A DNA stretch of 64,000 bases. Source: Candidatus Aalborgicola bjergmarkensis (GTDB lineage Bacteria; Pseudomonadota; Gammaproteobacteria; Burkholderiales; Burkholderiaceae_C). Positions 42,943 through 51,112 of the stretch are shown piece by piece. Below the pieces are notes generated by a model that saw only the letters and a program-made list of their open reading frames with translations, was not told where the DNA came from and searched no databases. Location of the stretch: NCBI GenBank assembly GCA_016708725.1, contig JADJFE010000006.1, positions 62,001 through 126,000 on the forward strand. Reading direction: 5' to 3'. The stretch's first letter is position 1. Every line of letters begins with the position of its first letter. A program made the translations under genes and the position numbers.

Positions 42943-43109
42943 TTTTTAAACATTCATCGGTGTTGTTTCCCGCGTGGCGCGGTGAAGCAGCGTAGTGGCC
43001 CCGCTCATGGAAATTTGTATTTGTCCATGTGGGTCGAGTAAGTGAGAGTATTGCATGGCTCTCGCGGCATCCGAAAAGATGTCAACTGAAGCAATTTAAG
43101 AGGTAAAAA

Positions 43110-43583
43110 ATGCCACGTCGTCGCGAAGTTCCTAAACGTGAAATCCTGCCGGACCCCAAGTTCGGCAATGTCGAACTGTCCAAATTCATGAACGTGATCA
43201 TGGAAGGGGGCAAGAAAGCGGTTGCCGAGCGCATCATTTATGGCGCTTTGGAGCTGATTCAAAAGAAAAACCCGGACAAAGACGCTCTTGAGGCGTTTAC
43301 GGTTGCCATCAACAATGTAAAACCCATGGTCGAGGTGAAATCCCGCCGTGTGGGTGGTGCCAACTACCAGGTGCCGGTTGAAGTTCGTCCCGTGCGTCGT
43401 CTGGCCTTGTCGATGCGCTGGATCAAGGAGGCCGCCCGTAAGCGTGGCGAAAAATCCATGGCCCAACGTCTGGCCAACGAGTTGCTGGAAGCGACCGAAG
43501 GCCGTGGCGGTGCCATGAAAAAGCGCGATGAAGTGCATCGCATGGCTGAGGCCAACAAGGCCTTCTCTCACTTCCGCTTCTAA
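43110..43583 (+). CDS. rpsG: 30S ribosomal protein S7
   Basis: A 157-residue protein that starts MPRRREVPKREILPDPKFGN and organises the head of the 30S subunit. AAGAGGT lies upstream as ribosome site. The 167-base spacer from rpsL is long enough to carry an S7 regulatory structure, as in E. coli, but I have not folded it. Confidence 0.98.
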   Translation: MPRRREVPKREILPDPKFGNVELSKFMNVIMEGGKKAVAERIIYGALELIQKKNPDKDALEAFTVAINNVKPMVEVKSRRVGGANYQVPVEVRPVRRLALSMRWIKEAARKRGEKSMAQRLANELLEATEGRGGAMKKRDEVHRMAEANKAFSHFRF

Positions 43584-43708
43584 ATGTAAATGCGGACTCG
43601 GCGCGGCTTCTTGCGTTTCTTGCAAAAGCCCGCGCCCGCCAATCGGCAGACCCACCCGATGTCTGCCCGGTTGGCCCATTGATCACACAGACAAACCAAG
43701 GATTCCTT

Positions 43709-45811
43709 ATGGCTCGCAGTACCCCCATTGAGCGCTACCGCAACATTGGCATTTCCGCGCACATTGACGCTGGCAAAACCACCACAACTGAGCGTATTCT
43801 TTTCTACACCGGCGTGAACCACAAAATTGGTGAAGTGCACGATGGCGCAGCCACGATGGACTGGATGGAGCAAGAGCAAGAGCGTGGCATCACGATCACC
43901 TCGGCGGCCACCACCTGTTTCTGGCATGGCATGGACAGATCCTTTCCCGAGCACCGCATCAACATCATCGACACCCCTGGGCACGTGGATTTCACCATTG
44001 AGGTGGAACGCTCGATGCGTGTGCTCGATGGTGCTTGCATGGTGTACTGTGCCGTGGGCGGTGTGCAACCGCAGTCGGAGACGGTATGGCGCCAGGCCAA
44101 CAAATACAAGGTGCCGCGCCTGGCCTTTGTGAACAAGATGGACCGCACCGGCGCCAATTTTTTCAAAGTCTACGATCAGATGCGCCTGCGGCTGAAGGCC
44201 AACCCCGTACCCATCGTGATTCCGATTGGCGCTGAGGAAAATTTCAAAGGTGTGGTTGACCTGCGCAAGATGAAAGCCATCTTCTGGGACGAAGCTTCCC
44301 AGGGCATGAAGTTCACCTTTGAGGAGATTCCGGCGGACCTCCTGGAATTGTCCAAGGAGTGGCGCGAGAAGATGGTTGAAGCCGCCGCCGAAGCATCTGA
44401 AGAGCTGATGAACAAATACCTGGAAGAAGGTGATTTGACTGAGGCCGAAATCACGCAAGGCCTGCGCCTGCGCACTATTGCCACCGAGATTCAACCTATG
44501 CTGTGCGGCTCGGCCTTCAAGAACAAGGGCGTGCAACGTATGCTTGATGCCGTGGTGGAACTGATGCCGTCACCGCTGGACGTGCCCCCGGTGCCTGGCT
44601 TTGATGAAGACGAGAAAGAAACATCGCGCAAGGCCGATGACAAGGAAAAATTTTCAGCGCTGGCATTCAAGCTGATGACCGACCCGTTTGTTGGTCAACT
44701 GACCTTTGTGCGCGTGTACTCTGGCGTGCTGAAAAAGGGCGACAGCGTCTTCAACCCGGTACGCGGCAAGAAAGAGCGCATCGGGCGCATCGTGCAGATG
44801 CATGCGAATAACCGCCAGGAAGTCGAAGAAATCTGTGCCGGTGACATCGCGGCTTGCGTGGGTCTGAAGGACGTGACCACAGGCGAAACCCTGTGCGATC
44901 CGTCTGCCATCATCACGCTGGAGCGTATGGTATTCCCCGAACCCGTGATTGCGCAGGCCGTGGAACCCAAGACCAAGGCTGATCAGGAAAAAATGGGCAT
45001 TGCCCTGTCGCGTCTGGCGCAGGAAGATCCGTCCTTCCGCGTCACAACCGACATCGAGTCGGGCCAGACCATCATCGCCGGCATGGGCGAGCTGCATCTG
45101 GAAATCATCGTTGACCGCATGAAGCGCGAATTTGGCGTGGAAGCCAACGTCGGCAAACCCCAGGTCGCGTACCGCGAAACCATTCGCAAGACGGTGGAAG
45201 ACTCTGAAGGCAAGTTTGTGCGCCAGTCCGGCGGCAAGGGTCAATACGGCCACGTGGTGCTCAAGATTGAACCCAACGAAGCGGGCAAAGGTTTTGAGTT
45301 CATTGATGCCATCAAGGGCGGCGTGGTGCCGCGTGAATACATTCCCGCTGTTGAAAAGGGTGTGCGCGAAGCGCTGACCCAAGGCGTGATGGCAGGGTAC
45401 CCCGTGGTGGATGTGAAGGTCACGCTGCATTTTGGCTCTTACCATGATGTGGACTCGAACGAGAATGCCTTCAAGATGGCAGCGATCTTTGGTTTCAAGG
45501 AAGGGTGCCGCAAGGCCAGTCCCGTGATTCTGGAACCCATGATGGCCGTGGAAGTGGAAACGCCGGAGGATTACGCAGGTAACGTCATGGGCGATTTGTC
45601 GTCACGGCGCGGCATGGTGCAGGGCATGGAGGACATAGTGGGTGGCGGCAAAACCATCAAGGCTGAAGTACCCCTGTCAGAGATGTTCGGGTACTCCACG
45701 ACGCTGCGTTCGATGTCGCAGGGGCGCGCAACCTATACGATGGAATTCAAGCATTATTCCGAAGCCCCGCGCAATGTGTCCGAAGCCATCATGGCTGCAA
45801 GGACGAAGTAA
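43709..45811 (+). CDS. fusA: Elongation factor G
   Basis: A 700-residue translocase GTPase with G1 AHIDAGKTTTTERI, G2/G3 regions RGITITSAATTCFW and IDTPGHVDF, and G4 VNKMDRTG. Domains II-V follow at usual lengths. The start at 43709 gives MARSTPIERYRNIG, standard for the family; an upstream in-frame Met at 43679 is not needed. Confidence 0.98.
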   Translation: MARSTPIERYRNIGISAHIDAGKTTTTERILFYTGVNHKIGEVHDGAATMDWMEQEQERGITITSAATTCFWHGMDRSFPEHRINIIDTPGHVDFTIEVERSMRVLDGACMVYCAVGGVQPQSETVWRQANKYKVPRLAFVNKMDRTGANFFKVYDQMRLRLKANPVPIVIPIGAEENFKGVVDLRKMKAIFWDEASQGMKFTFEEIPADLLELSKEWREKMVEAAAEASEELMNKYLEEGDLTEAEITQGLRLRTIATEIQPMLCGSAFKNKGVQRMLDAVVELMPSPLDVPPVPGFDEDEKETSRKADDKEKFSALAFKLMTDPFVGQLTFVRVYSGVLKKGDSVFNPVRGKKERIGRIVQMHANNRQEVEEICAGDIAACVGLKDVTTGETLCDPSAIITLERMVFPEPVIAQAVEPKTKADQEKMGIALSRLAQEDPSFRVTTDIESGQTIIAGMGELHLEIIVDRMKREFGVEANVGKPQVAYRETIRKTVEDSEGKFVRQSGGKGQYGHVVLKIEPNEAGKGFEFIDAIKGGVVPREYIPAVEKGVREALTQGVMAGYPVVDVKVTLHFGSYHDVDSNENAFKMAAIFGFKEGCRKASPVILEPMMAVEVETPEDYAGNVMGDLSSRRGMVQGMEDIVGGGKTIKAEVPLSEMFGYSTTLRSMSQGRATYTMEFKHYSEAPRNVSEAIMAARTK

Positions 45812-45923
45812 ATCAACTCTGTCTGCGACGGTGTGCCACCCTGTTTCCCCGTGCGGGGTGAATCAGCAATGCCGTGCAGACATTAAACCAGTTCACGGGG
45901 TTTGCTCTTTGGAGAATTGAGAA

Positions 45924-47114
45924 ATGGGAAAAGAAAAGTTTGCACGTACCAAGCCCCACGTGAATGTGGGCACGATTGGTCACGTTGACCACGGTAAAAC
46001 GACGCTGACGGCGGCGATCACTTCGGTGTTGGCGGCCAAGTTTGGTGGCACGGCCAAGGCCTACGACCAGATCGACGCAGCTCCCGAAGAAAAAGCGCGC
46101 GGCATTACCATCAACACGGCCCACGTCGAATACGAAACCGCCAACCGCCACTATGCACACGTGGACTGCCCCGGACACGCCGATTATGTGAAAAACATGA
46201 TCACGGGTGCTGCGCAAATGGACGGCGCCGTTTTGGTGGTGTCTGCTGCCGACGGCCCCATGCCCCAGACCCGCGAACACATTCTGCTGGCACGCCAGGT
46301 GGGCGTGCCCTACATCATCGTCTACATGAACAAGTGCGACATGGTTGACGACGCCGAGTTGCTTGAACTGGTGGAGATGGAAGTACGCGAGCTGCTGGAT
46401 AAATACGAATTCCCGGGCGATGCCACCCCCATCATTCACGGTTCGGCCAAGCTGGCCATGGAAGGCGACAAAGGCGAACTCGGCGAAGGCTCGATCATGA
46501 AGCTGGCCGAGGCACTGGACTCCTACATCCCCATGCCCAAACGTGCAGTGGATGGCGCATTCCTGATGCCGGTGGAGGACGTGTTCTCCATCTCGGGTCG
46601 TGGCACGGTGGTAACCGGGCGCGTGGAGCGCGGTGTCATCAAGGTCGGCGAAGAAATCGAGATTGTCGGCATCGCCGACACCCAGAAGACCGTCTGCACG
46701 GGCGTGGAAATGTTCCGCAAACTGCTGGACCAGGGTCAAGCTGGCGACAACGTGGGCATCTTGCTGCGCGGCACCAAGCGCGAAGACGTGCAGCGTGGTC
46801 AGGTGCTGTGCAAGCCGGGTTCGATCAAGCCCCATACGCATTTCACGGGTGAAATCTATGTGTTGAGCAAGGACGAGGGTGGTCGTCATACGCCGTTCTT
46901 CAACAACTACCGTCCGCAGTTCTACTTCCGTACCACGGATGTGACCGGCGCAATCGAATTGCCAACGGACAAGGAAATGGTGATGCCGGGCGACAATGTG
47001 ACGATCACGGTCAAATTGATCAGCCCGATTGCCATGGAAGAGGGATTGCGTTTCGCCATCCGCGAAGGTGGTCGTACCGTCGGCGCGGGTGTGGTTAGCA
47101 AAATCATTGCATAA
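45924..47114 (+). CDS. tuf: Elongation factor Tu
   Basis: A 396-residue GTPase that delivers aminoacyl-tRNA. It has GHVDHGKTTLTAAI, DCPGHADYVKNM and MNKCDMVDD. Many betaproteobacteria carry two tuf genes; only this str-operon copy is in the window. Ribosome site GGAGAATTGAGAA precedes the ATG. Confidence 0.98.
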   Translation: MGKEKFARTKPHVNVGTIGHVDHGKTTLTAAITSVLAAKFGGTAKAYDQIDAAPEEKARGITINTAHVEYETANRHYAHVDCPGHADYVKNMITGAAQMDGAVLVVSAADGPMPQTREHILLARQVGVPYIIVYMNKCDMVDDAELLELVEMEVRELLDKYEFPGDATPIIHGSAKLAMEGDKGELGEGSIMKLAEALDSYIPMPKRAVDGAFLMPVEDVFSISGRGTVVTGRVERGVIKVGEEIEIVGIADTQKTVCTGVEMFRKLLDQGQAGDNVGILLRGTKREDVQRGQVLCKPGSIKPHTHFTGEIYVLSKDEGGRHTPFFNNYRPQFYFRTTDVTGAIELPTDKEMVMPGDNVTITVKLISPIAMEEGLRFAIREGGRTVGAGVVSKIIA

Positions 47115-47131
47115 GGGCATAGGGAGTACCA

Positions 47132-47446
47132 ATGGCTACCAAACAGAAAATCCGCATCCGTCTCAAGGCATTTGACTACCGTTTGATCGACCAGTCTGCT
47201 GCTGAAATTGTGGAAACCGCCAAACGTACGGGCGCTATCGTCAAGGGCCCCGTCCCGCTGCCCACGCGCATGAAACGCTTCGACATCCTGCGTTCACCGC
47301 ACGTCAACAAGACCAGCCGTGACCAGTTCGAAATCCGTACCCACCAGCGCCTGATGGACATTGTGGACCCGACGGACAAGACGGTGGATGCACTCATGAA
47401 ACTCGACCTGCCTGCCGGGGTTGATGTGGAGATCAAACTGCAGTAG
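47132..47446 (+). CDS. rpsJ: 30S ribosomal protein S10
   Basis: A 104-residue protein (MATKQKIRIRLKAFDYRLID), also the antitermination factor NusE. It follows tuf by 17 bases with a GGGAGT ribosome site. In most bacteria rpsJ heads the S10 operon with rplC next; here a terminator ends the transcript and no rplC follows. Confidence 0.98.
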   Translation: MATKQKIRIRLKAFDYRLIDQSAAEIVETAKRTGAIVKGPVPLPTRMKRFDILRSPHVNKTSRDQFEIRTHQRLMDIVDPTDKTVDALMKLDLPAGVDVEIKLQ

Positions 47447-47469
47447 TAATTCAACTGCACCCATCCATG

Positions 47470-47509
47470 CCCACCCGAAGGTGTCCTGCACCCGGGTGGG
47501 TATTTTTTT
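47470..47509 (+). terminator. Rho-independent terminator of the str operon
   Basis: Stem CCCACCCG / CGGGTGGG around a 15-base loop, followed by TATTTTTTT. It also faces the 3' end of the convergent fmdB-like gene. Confidence 0.88.
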
Positions 47510-47510
47510 G

Positions 47511-47750
47511 TCAGTGCTGTGCGTTGAAAGCACAAGCCCCCGGCCCGTCCGGGTGTCCACAGGAACCGCAAGGCCCCGGCGGCGGCATGGATGCAACCGC
47601 CTTGCTTGCGCTGCTGGTGGTTGCGAAGACGGATAACTGTTTTTCCAGGTCACTGGAGTGGCAAAGCGGGCACTGCGCCACGGTATCAGACCTGACCAAG
47701 GTTTCAAATTGGTGACCACAGTCCGCACAGGCGTATTCGTAAATCGGCAT
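47511..47750 (-). CDS. FmdB-family zinc-ribbon protein
   Basis: A 79-residue protein beginning MPIYEYACADCGHQFE, the hallmark of FmdB-like regulatory zinc ribbons, with CxxC pairs CADC and CPLC. The tail is rich in Pro, Gly and Cys (GPCGSCGHPDGPGACAF) and may bind a second metal. The function is unknown. The start at 47750 is preferred over 47756, since the family starts MPIYEY. Confidence 0.88.
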   Translation of the reverse strand: MPIYEYACADCGHQFETLVRSDTVAQCPLCHSSDLEKQLSVFATTSSASKAVASMPPPGPCGSCGHPDGPGACAFNAQH

Positions 47751-47905
47751 ATTCATTTCCTTTCTTTGCTAAAAATCGTGGCTGATCATCGCTGATGGGT
47801 ATTATCATGTCAGACTGCGACGGAATCCAGGTCCGCGCCCTGGTGGCACGCTGGATGATGTGGGGCAATTTTGCCTGAAAACAAGGAATTCAATATTTCA
47901 AGATT

Positions 47906-48514
47906 ATGAATATGGCAGGAATCGCTACACGCGAAAAACTGATTGAAGCAGCAAAAGAACTATTTCTGGCCAAGGGCGTGGACGGGGCAAGCGTCCGGGA
48001 TATTGCTGCAAAAGCAGGAATAGCCCTTTCGTCAATGAACTACCACTTTCAGAGTAAGGAGATGCTGTTCGAAGAAATCTTCGGAATGCTGATCAACACA
48101 AGGGCAAACGCACTCAAACAGATTCTTGATTCTGAAATGCCCATAGAGGAAAAAATAAAAGAATATGTGTATGGTCATATCGACTTGCTGGTGGAAGACC
48201 AATTACTGGTGTCATTTGTGCTGTCAGTGATTTACAGAAATAGTGACAATATCGCCAGCATGCGATCCATTGAGAAACTTTACAACTCTGAAATATTCTC
48301 CGAACAACTCAGGAAGGAAATAAGAAGGGGAGAAATTCAACCTGTAAATCCTGAGCAGTTTTATGTAAGCATGATTTCCCTGATATTTTTCCCCTTTTCC
48401 ATCAAACCACTTATTGCCGACAGGCACGGGCTTGATGAAGCCGCAACGAAGCAATTTCTTTCCGAAAGAAAGGAGATTGTTTACAAAATGCTCATGGCTT
48501 CATTGAAAAAATAA
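47906..48514 (+). CDS. TetR-family transcriptional regulator
   Basis: A 202-residue regulator. The N-terminal helix-turn-helix is clear: KLIEAAKELFLAKGVDGASV, then RDIAAKAGIALSSMNYHFQS. The C-terminal ligand domain is unremarkable. The gene is distinctly more AT-rich than its neighbours, which suggests acquisition by transfer. No obvious target gene adjoins it; the Nudix gene begins 39 bases downstream in the same direction. Confidence 0.88.
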   Translation: MNMAGIATREKLIEAAKELFLAKGVDGASVRDIAAKAGIALSSMNYHFQSKEMLFEEIFGMLINTRANALKQILDSEMPIEEKIKEYVYGHIDLLVEDQLLVSFVLSVIYRNSDNIASMRSIEKLYNSEIFSEQLRKEIRRGEIQPVNPEQFYVSMISLIFFPFSIKPLIADRHGLDEAATKQFLSERKEIVYKMLMASLKK

Positions 48515-48553
48515 CCTTTTGTATTGATGTCGTATTGATGTCGGTATCGGGCC

Positions 48554-49252
48554 ATGGATAGTCCCGATTGGGTTCAGAATATTATCGTCACGGTTGATGT
48601 CGTGTTGTTCACACTGCACGCGCAGTGCCTGCATGTGGTGTTGATGCGCCGCCCCAATGATCCCTTTGCCGGTCAGCTGGCCCTGCCGGGTGGTTATGTG
48701 CACCAGGCAGACGATGTCGATAGTCTGGCTGCGGCTGTGCGTGTGCTGCGCACCAAAACCGGAATCACGCCACCGTATCTGGAGCAACTCTACAGTTTTG
48801 CCGATGCGGCGCGTGACCCGCGCGGTTGGTCGGTCAGTGTGAGTTATTTTGCCCTGGTGGATGAGGTGGTGTTGCGCCAGGCGCAGGTGGACGTTGGTGG
48901 GGCAGCATTCGATTTGTTGAACGTCAATGCCCTTGCACCGTTGCCCTTTGACCATAACCGGATTGTGGATGTGGCCCTCAAGCGTTTGCGAGACAAAAGC
49001 GCCTACTCGCTGTTGCCGTGCTACCTGCTGGCTGAACCCTTCACCTTCGCCCAGGTGCACCAGACCTATGAGCACGTCATGGGTGTGGCGTTGGATAAAA
49101 GTGCTTTTCGGCGCAAACTCTTCGATATGAACGTGCTGCAGGAGTGTCAGGGACAACGCATAGGCGGCGCGCACCGGCCCGCGCAGTTGTACCGCGTCAA
49201 ACCCGAGTTTTCCCGGCGACTGCAACTGCTGGGGCATACTTCGGGGTTTTGA
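48554..49252 (+). CDS. Nudix-domain regulator, NrtR-like
   Basis: A 232-residue protein with an N-terminal Nudix fold (VDVVLFTLHAQCLHVVLMRR, LALPGGYV) and a C-terminal winged-helix (FAQVHQTYEHVMGVALDKSA, FRRKLFDMNVL), the two-domain plan of NrtR regulators of NAD metabolism. The Nudix box (GGYVHQADDVDSLAAAVRVL then RTKTGI) has lost the usual REUxEE glutamates, so hydrolysis is unlikely and ligand sensing is more probable. The 13-base gap to trpB2 suggests one transcript. Its DNA target is unknown. Confidence 0.78.
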   Translation: MDSPDWVQNIIVTVDVVLFTLHAQCLHVVLMRRPNDPFAGQLALPGGYVHQADDVDSLAAAVRVLRTKTGITPPYLEQLYSFADAARDPRGWSVSVSYFALVDEVVLRQAQVDVGGAAFDLLNVNALAPLPFDHNRIVDVALKRLRDKSAYSLLPCYLLAEPFTFAQVHQTYEHVMGVALDKSAFRRKLFDMNVLQECQGQRIGGAHRPAQLYRVKPEFSRRLQLLGHTSGF

Positions 49253-49265
49253 ATAAGGAACCGTC

Positions 49266-50651
49266 GTGAACCAGACCAATCAGACCAATCAGACCACCAA
49301 ATTTCTCCTGAACGAAAACCAGATGCCACGTTCCTGGTACAACATCCAGGCCGATTTGCCCAAACCCGCCCCGGCGGTCCTGCATCCGGGCACGCTGCAA
49401 CCCGTAGGGCCAGACGATCTGGCGCCCCTCTTTCCGATGGACTTGATTTTGCAGGAAGTAAGCCAGGAGCGCGAAATCGAAATTCCTGAACCCGTGCGCG
49501 ATGTCTACCGCCTCTGGCGCCCCGCCCCCCTGTACCGTGCGCACCGGCTGGAAAAAGCCCTGGGGACGCCCGCCAAAATTTTCTATAAATACGAAGGCGT
49601 CAGCCCCGCTGGCAGCCACAAACCCAATACCGCCGTGCCGCAGGCGTTTTACAACAGCATCGCCGGGGTCAAACGGCTGGTGACGGAAACCGGCGCGGGG
49701 CAATGGGGCACTTCGCTGGCATTTGCCGGGTCGTTGTACGGCCTGCAGGTCGAAGTCTTCCAGGTGCGCGTGTCCTATGACCAGAAGCCCTACCGGCGTG
49801 CCGTCATGGAAACCTACGGCGCGCGCTGCGTCGCCTCGCCCTCGAACGAAACCGTGTTTGGCCGCTCGGTATTGGCCAAAGACCCGAACCACCCCGGCAG
49901 CCTGGGCATTGCCATTTCCGAAGCGGTGGAACTGGCAGTGCAGCGCGACGATACCAAATACGCGCTGGGTTCGGTGCTGAACCACGTGCTGCTGCACCAG
50001 ACGGTCATTGGCCTGGAGGCGATGGAGCAACTGAAAATGGCCGACACCTGGCCGGATGTGGTGGTGGCCTGTACGGGTGGCGGCTCCAATTTTGCGGGGC
50101 TGGCCTTTCCATTCATTGGCCACGCCCTGCGCGGTGGCGAAAAGTCGCGCATCGTGGCAGTGGAGCCCGCTGCCTGCCCATCGCTGACCCGTGGCAGATA
50201 CGCCTATGACTTTGGCGATACCGGCCGCATGACGCCGCTGACCAAGATGCACACGCTGGGCAGCCAGTTCACGCCACCGGGCTTTCATGCCGGGGGTCTG
50301 CGCTACCACGGCATGGCGCCTTTGGTGTCACACTGCAAGGAACTGGGCCTGCTGGAGGCTGTGGCGTACAACCAGGTCGAGTGTTTTGAAGCCGGCGTGC
50401 TGTTTGCGCGTAGCGAAGGCATCGTGCCCGCACCCGAAGCCAACCACGCCGTCAAAGGCGCAATCGAAGAGGCGCTGCGTTGCAAGCGCGAAGGCAAGAG
50501 CGAGACGATTCTGCTCGGCTTGAGCGGCCACGGCCACTTTGACATGGCCGCGTACCAGAAATATTTCGCTGGCGAATTGACCAACGAAACTTACGCCGAG
50601 AGCGAACTGGCGATGGCGCTGGCTGGGCTGCCCAGCGTGCCGCCATCCTGA
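49266..50651 (+). CDS. trpB2: Tryptophan synthase beta-like protein TrpB2
   Basis: A 461-residue PLP enzyme of the TrpB2 group, which makes Trp from indole and Ser without a TrpA partner. The PLP lysine is in KYEGVSPAGSHKPNTAVPQA and the phosphate loop is CTGGGSNFAG. The longer N-terminal region, including WYNIQADLPKPAPAVLHP, separates it from TrpB1. The start is GTG at 49266. The first ten codons encode NQTNQTNQTT by a 9-base tandem repeat; a later Met at residue 20 is an alternative start. Confidence 0.9.
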   Translation: MNQTNQTNQTTKFLLNENQMPRSWYNIQADLPKPAPAVLHPGTLQPVGPDDLAPLFPMDLILQEVSQEREIEIPEPVRDVYRLWRPAPLYRAHRLEKALGTPAKIFYKYEGVSPAGSHKPNTAVPQAFYNSIAGVKRLVTETGAGQWGTSLAFAGSLYGLQVEVFQVRVSYDQKPYRRAVMETYGARCVASPSNETVFGRSVLAKDPNHPGSLGIAISEAVELAVQRDDTKYALGSVLNHVLLHQTVIGLEAMEQLKMADTWPDVVVACTGGGSNFAGLAFPFIGHALRGGEKSRIVAVEPAACPSLTRGRYAYDFGDTGRMTPLTKMHTLGSQFTPPGFHAGGLRYHGMAPLVSHCKELGLLEAVAYNQVECFEAGVLFARSEGIVPAPEANHAVKGAIEEALRCKREGKSETILLGLSGHGHFDMAAYQKYFAGELTNETYAESELAMALAGLPSVPPS

Positions 50652-51112
50652 TTGGCACGAACTACAAACTACAAATGTGGCCCTATGAGGCCATTGAGCT
50701 CGAACATCGACACCTGGGGCTTACCCAAGACAGCCTGCAGTGCATCGACGAAGACAACGGCAACGGCTACATCTGGCACACCACTTGTCATGGTGCGGCT
50801 CTTTGGATGTTCTGCGGTGCTGTGGACGGGGTTATTGTTGCTATATTATTTATATCTGCAACCGCACATCCCACGGGGGCTGGAGGCTTATTTGATGCCT
50901 TATTTGTGGCCAAAAAGATGCCGCAGAGGCTTGCAAGAGGGTTTCGCATCGCAGTTTTTGCATGTGTAATATCACGGGCGATATGAAATTCCAGCGCAAA
51001 GCCACCAGTAGCCCCTCTCCCCAGCCCTCTCCCCGCCGGGGCGAGGGAGTTAAATCCAACGACAATATCACTTTGAATCGCACCCTGGTATTGCAGTCAA
51101 TGCGTGATTGCC
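50652..51112. other. Intergenic stretch with hairpin repeats
   Basis: About 460 bases. A GC-rich palindrome CCCTCTCCCCGCC / GGGGCGAGGG lies at 51025-51047. A motif of the intergenic kind (TTGCTATATTATTTATATCTGC) is at 50837-50858. Two overlapping frames of about 105 codons at 50652-50986 have no recognisable domain, so I do not call a gene. Confidence 0.5.

Noticed and set aside
45813..47132. A 439-codon open frame on the minus strand
   Set aside because: It is antisense to tuf, and its His/Val-rich translation is typical of a shadow of a highly biased gene.
47807..47878. A 23-codon frame (MSDCDGIQVRALVARWMMWG...) before the TetR gene
   Set aside because: No good ribosome site, no homology that I recognise, and too short to support.
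50652..50986. Two overlapping frames of about 105 codons after trpB2
   Set aside because: Neither has a recognisable domain or a convincing ribosome site, and the stretch carries intergenic repeat motifs.
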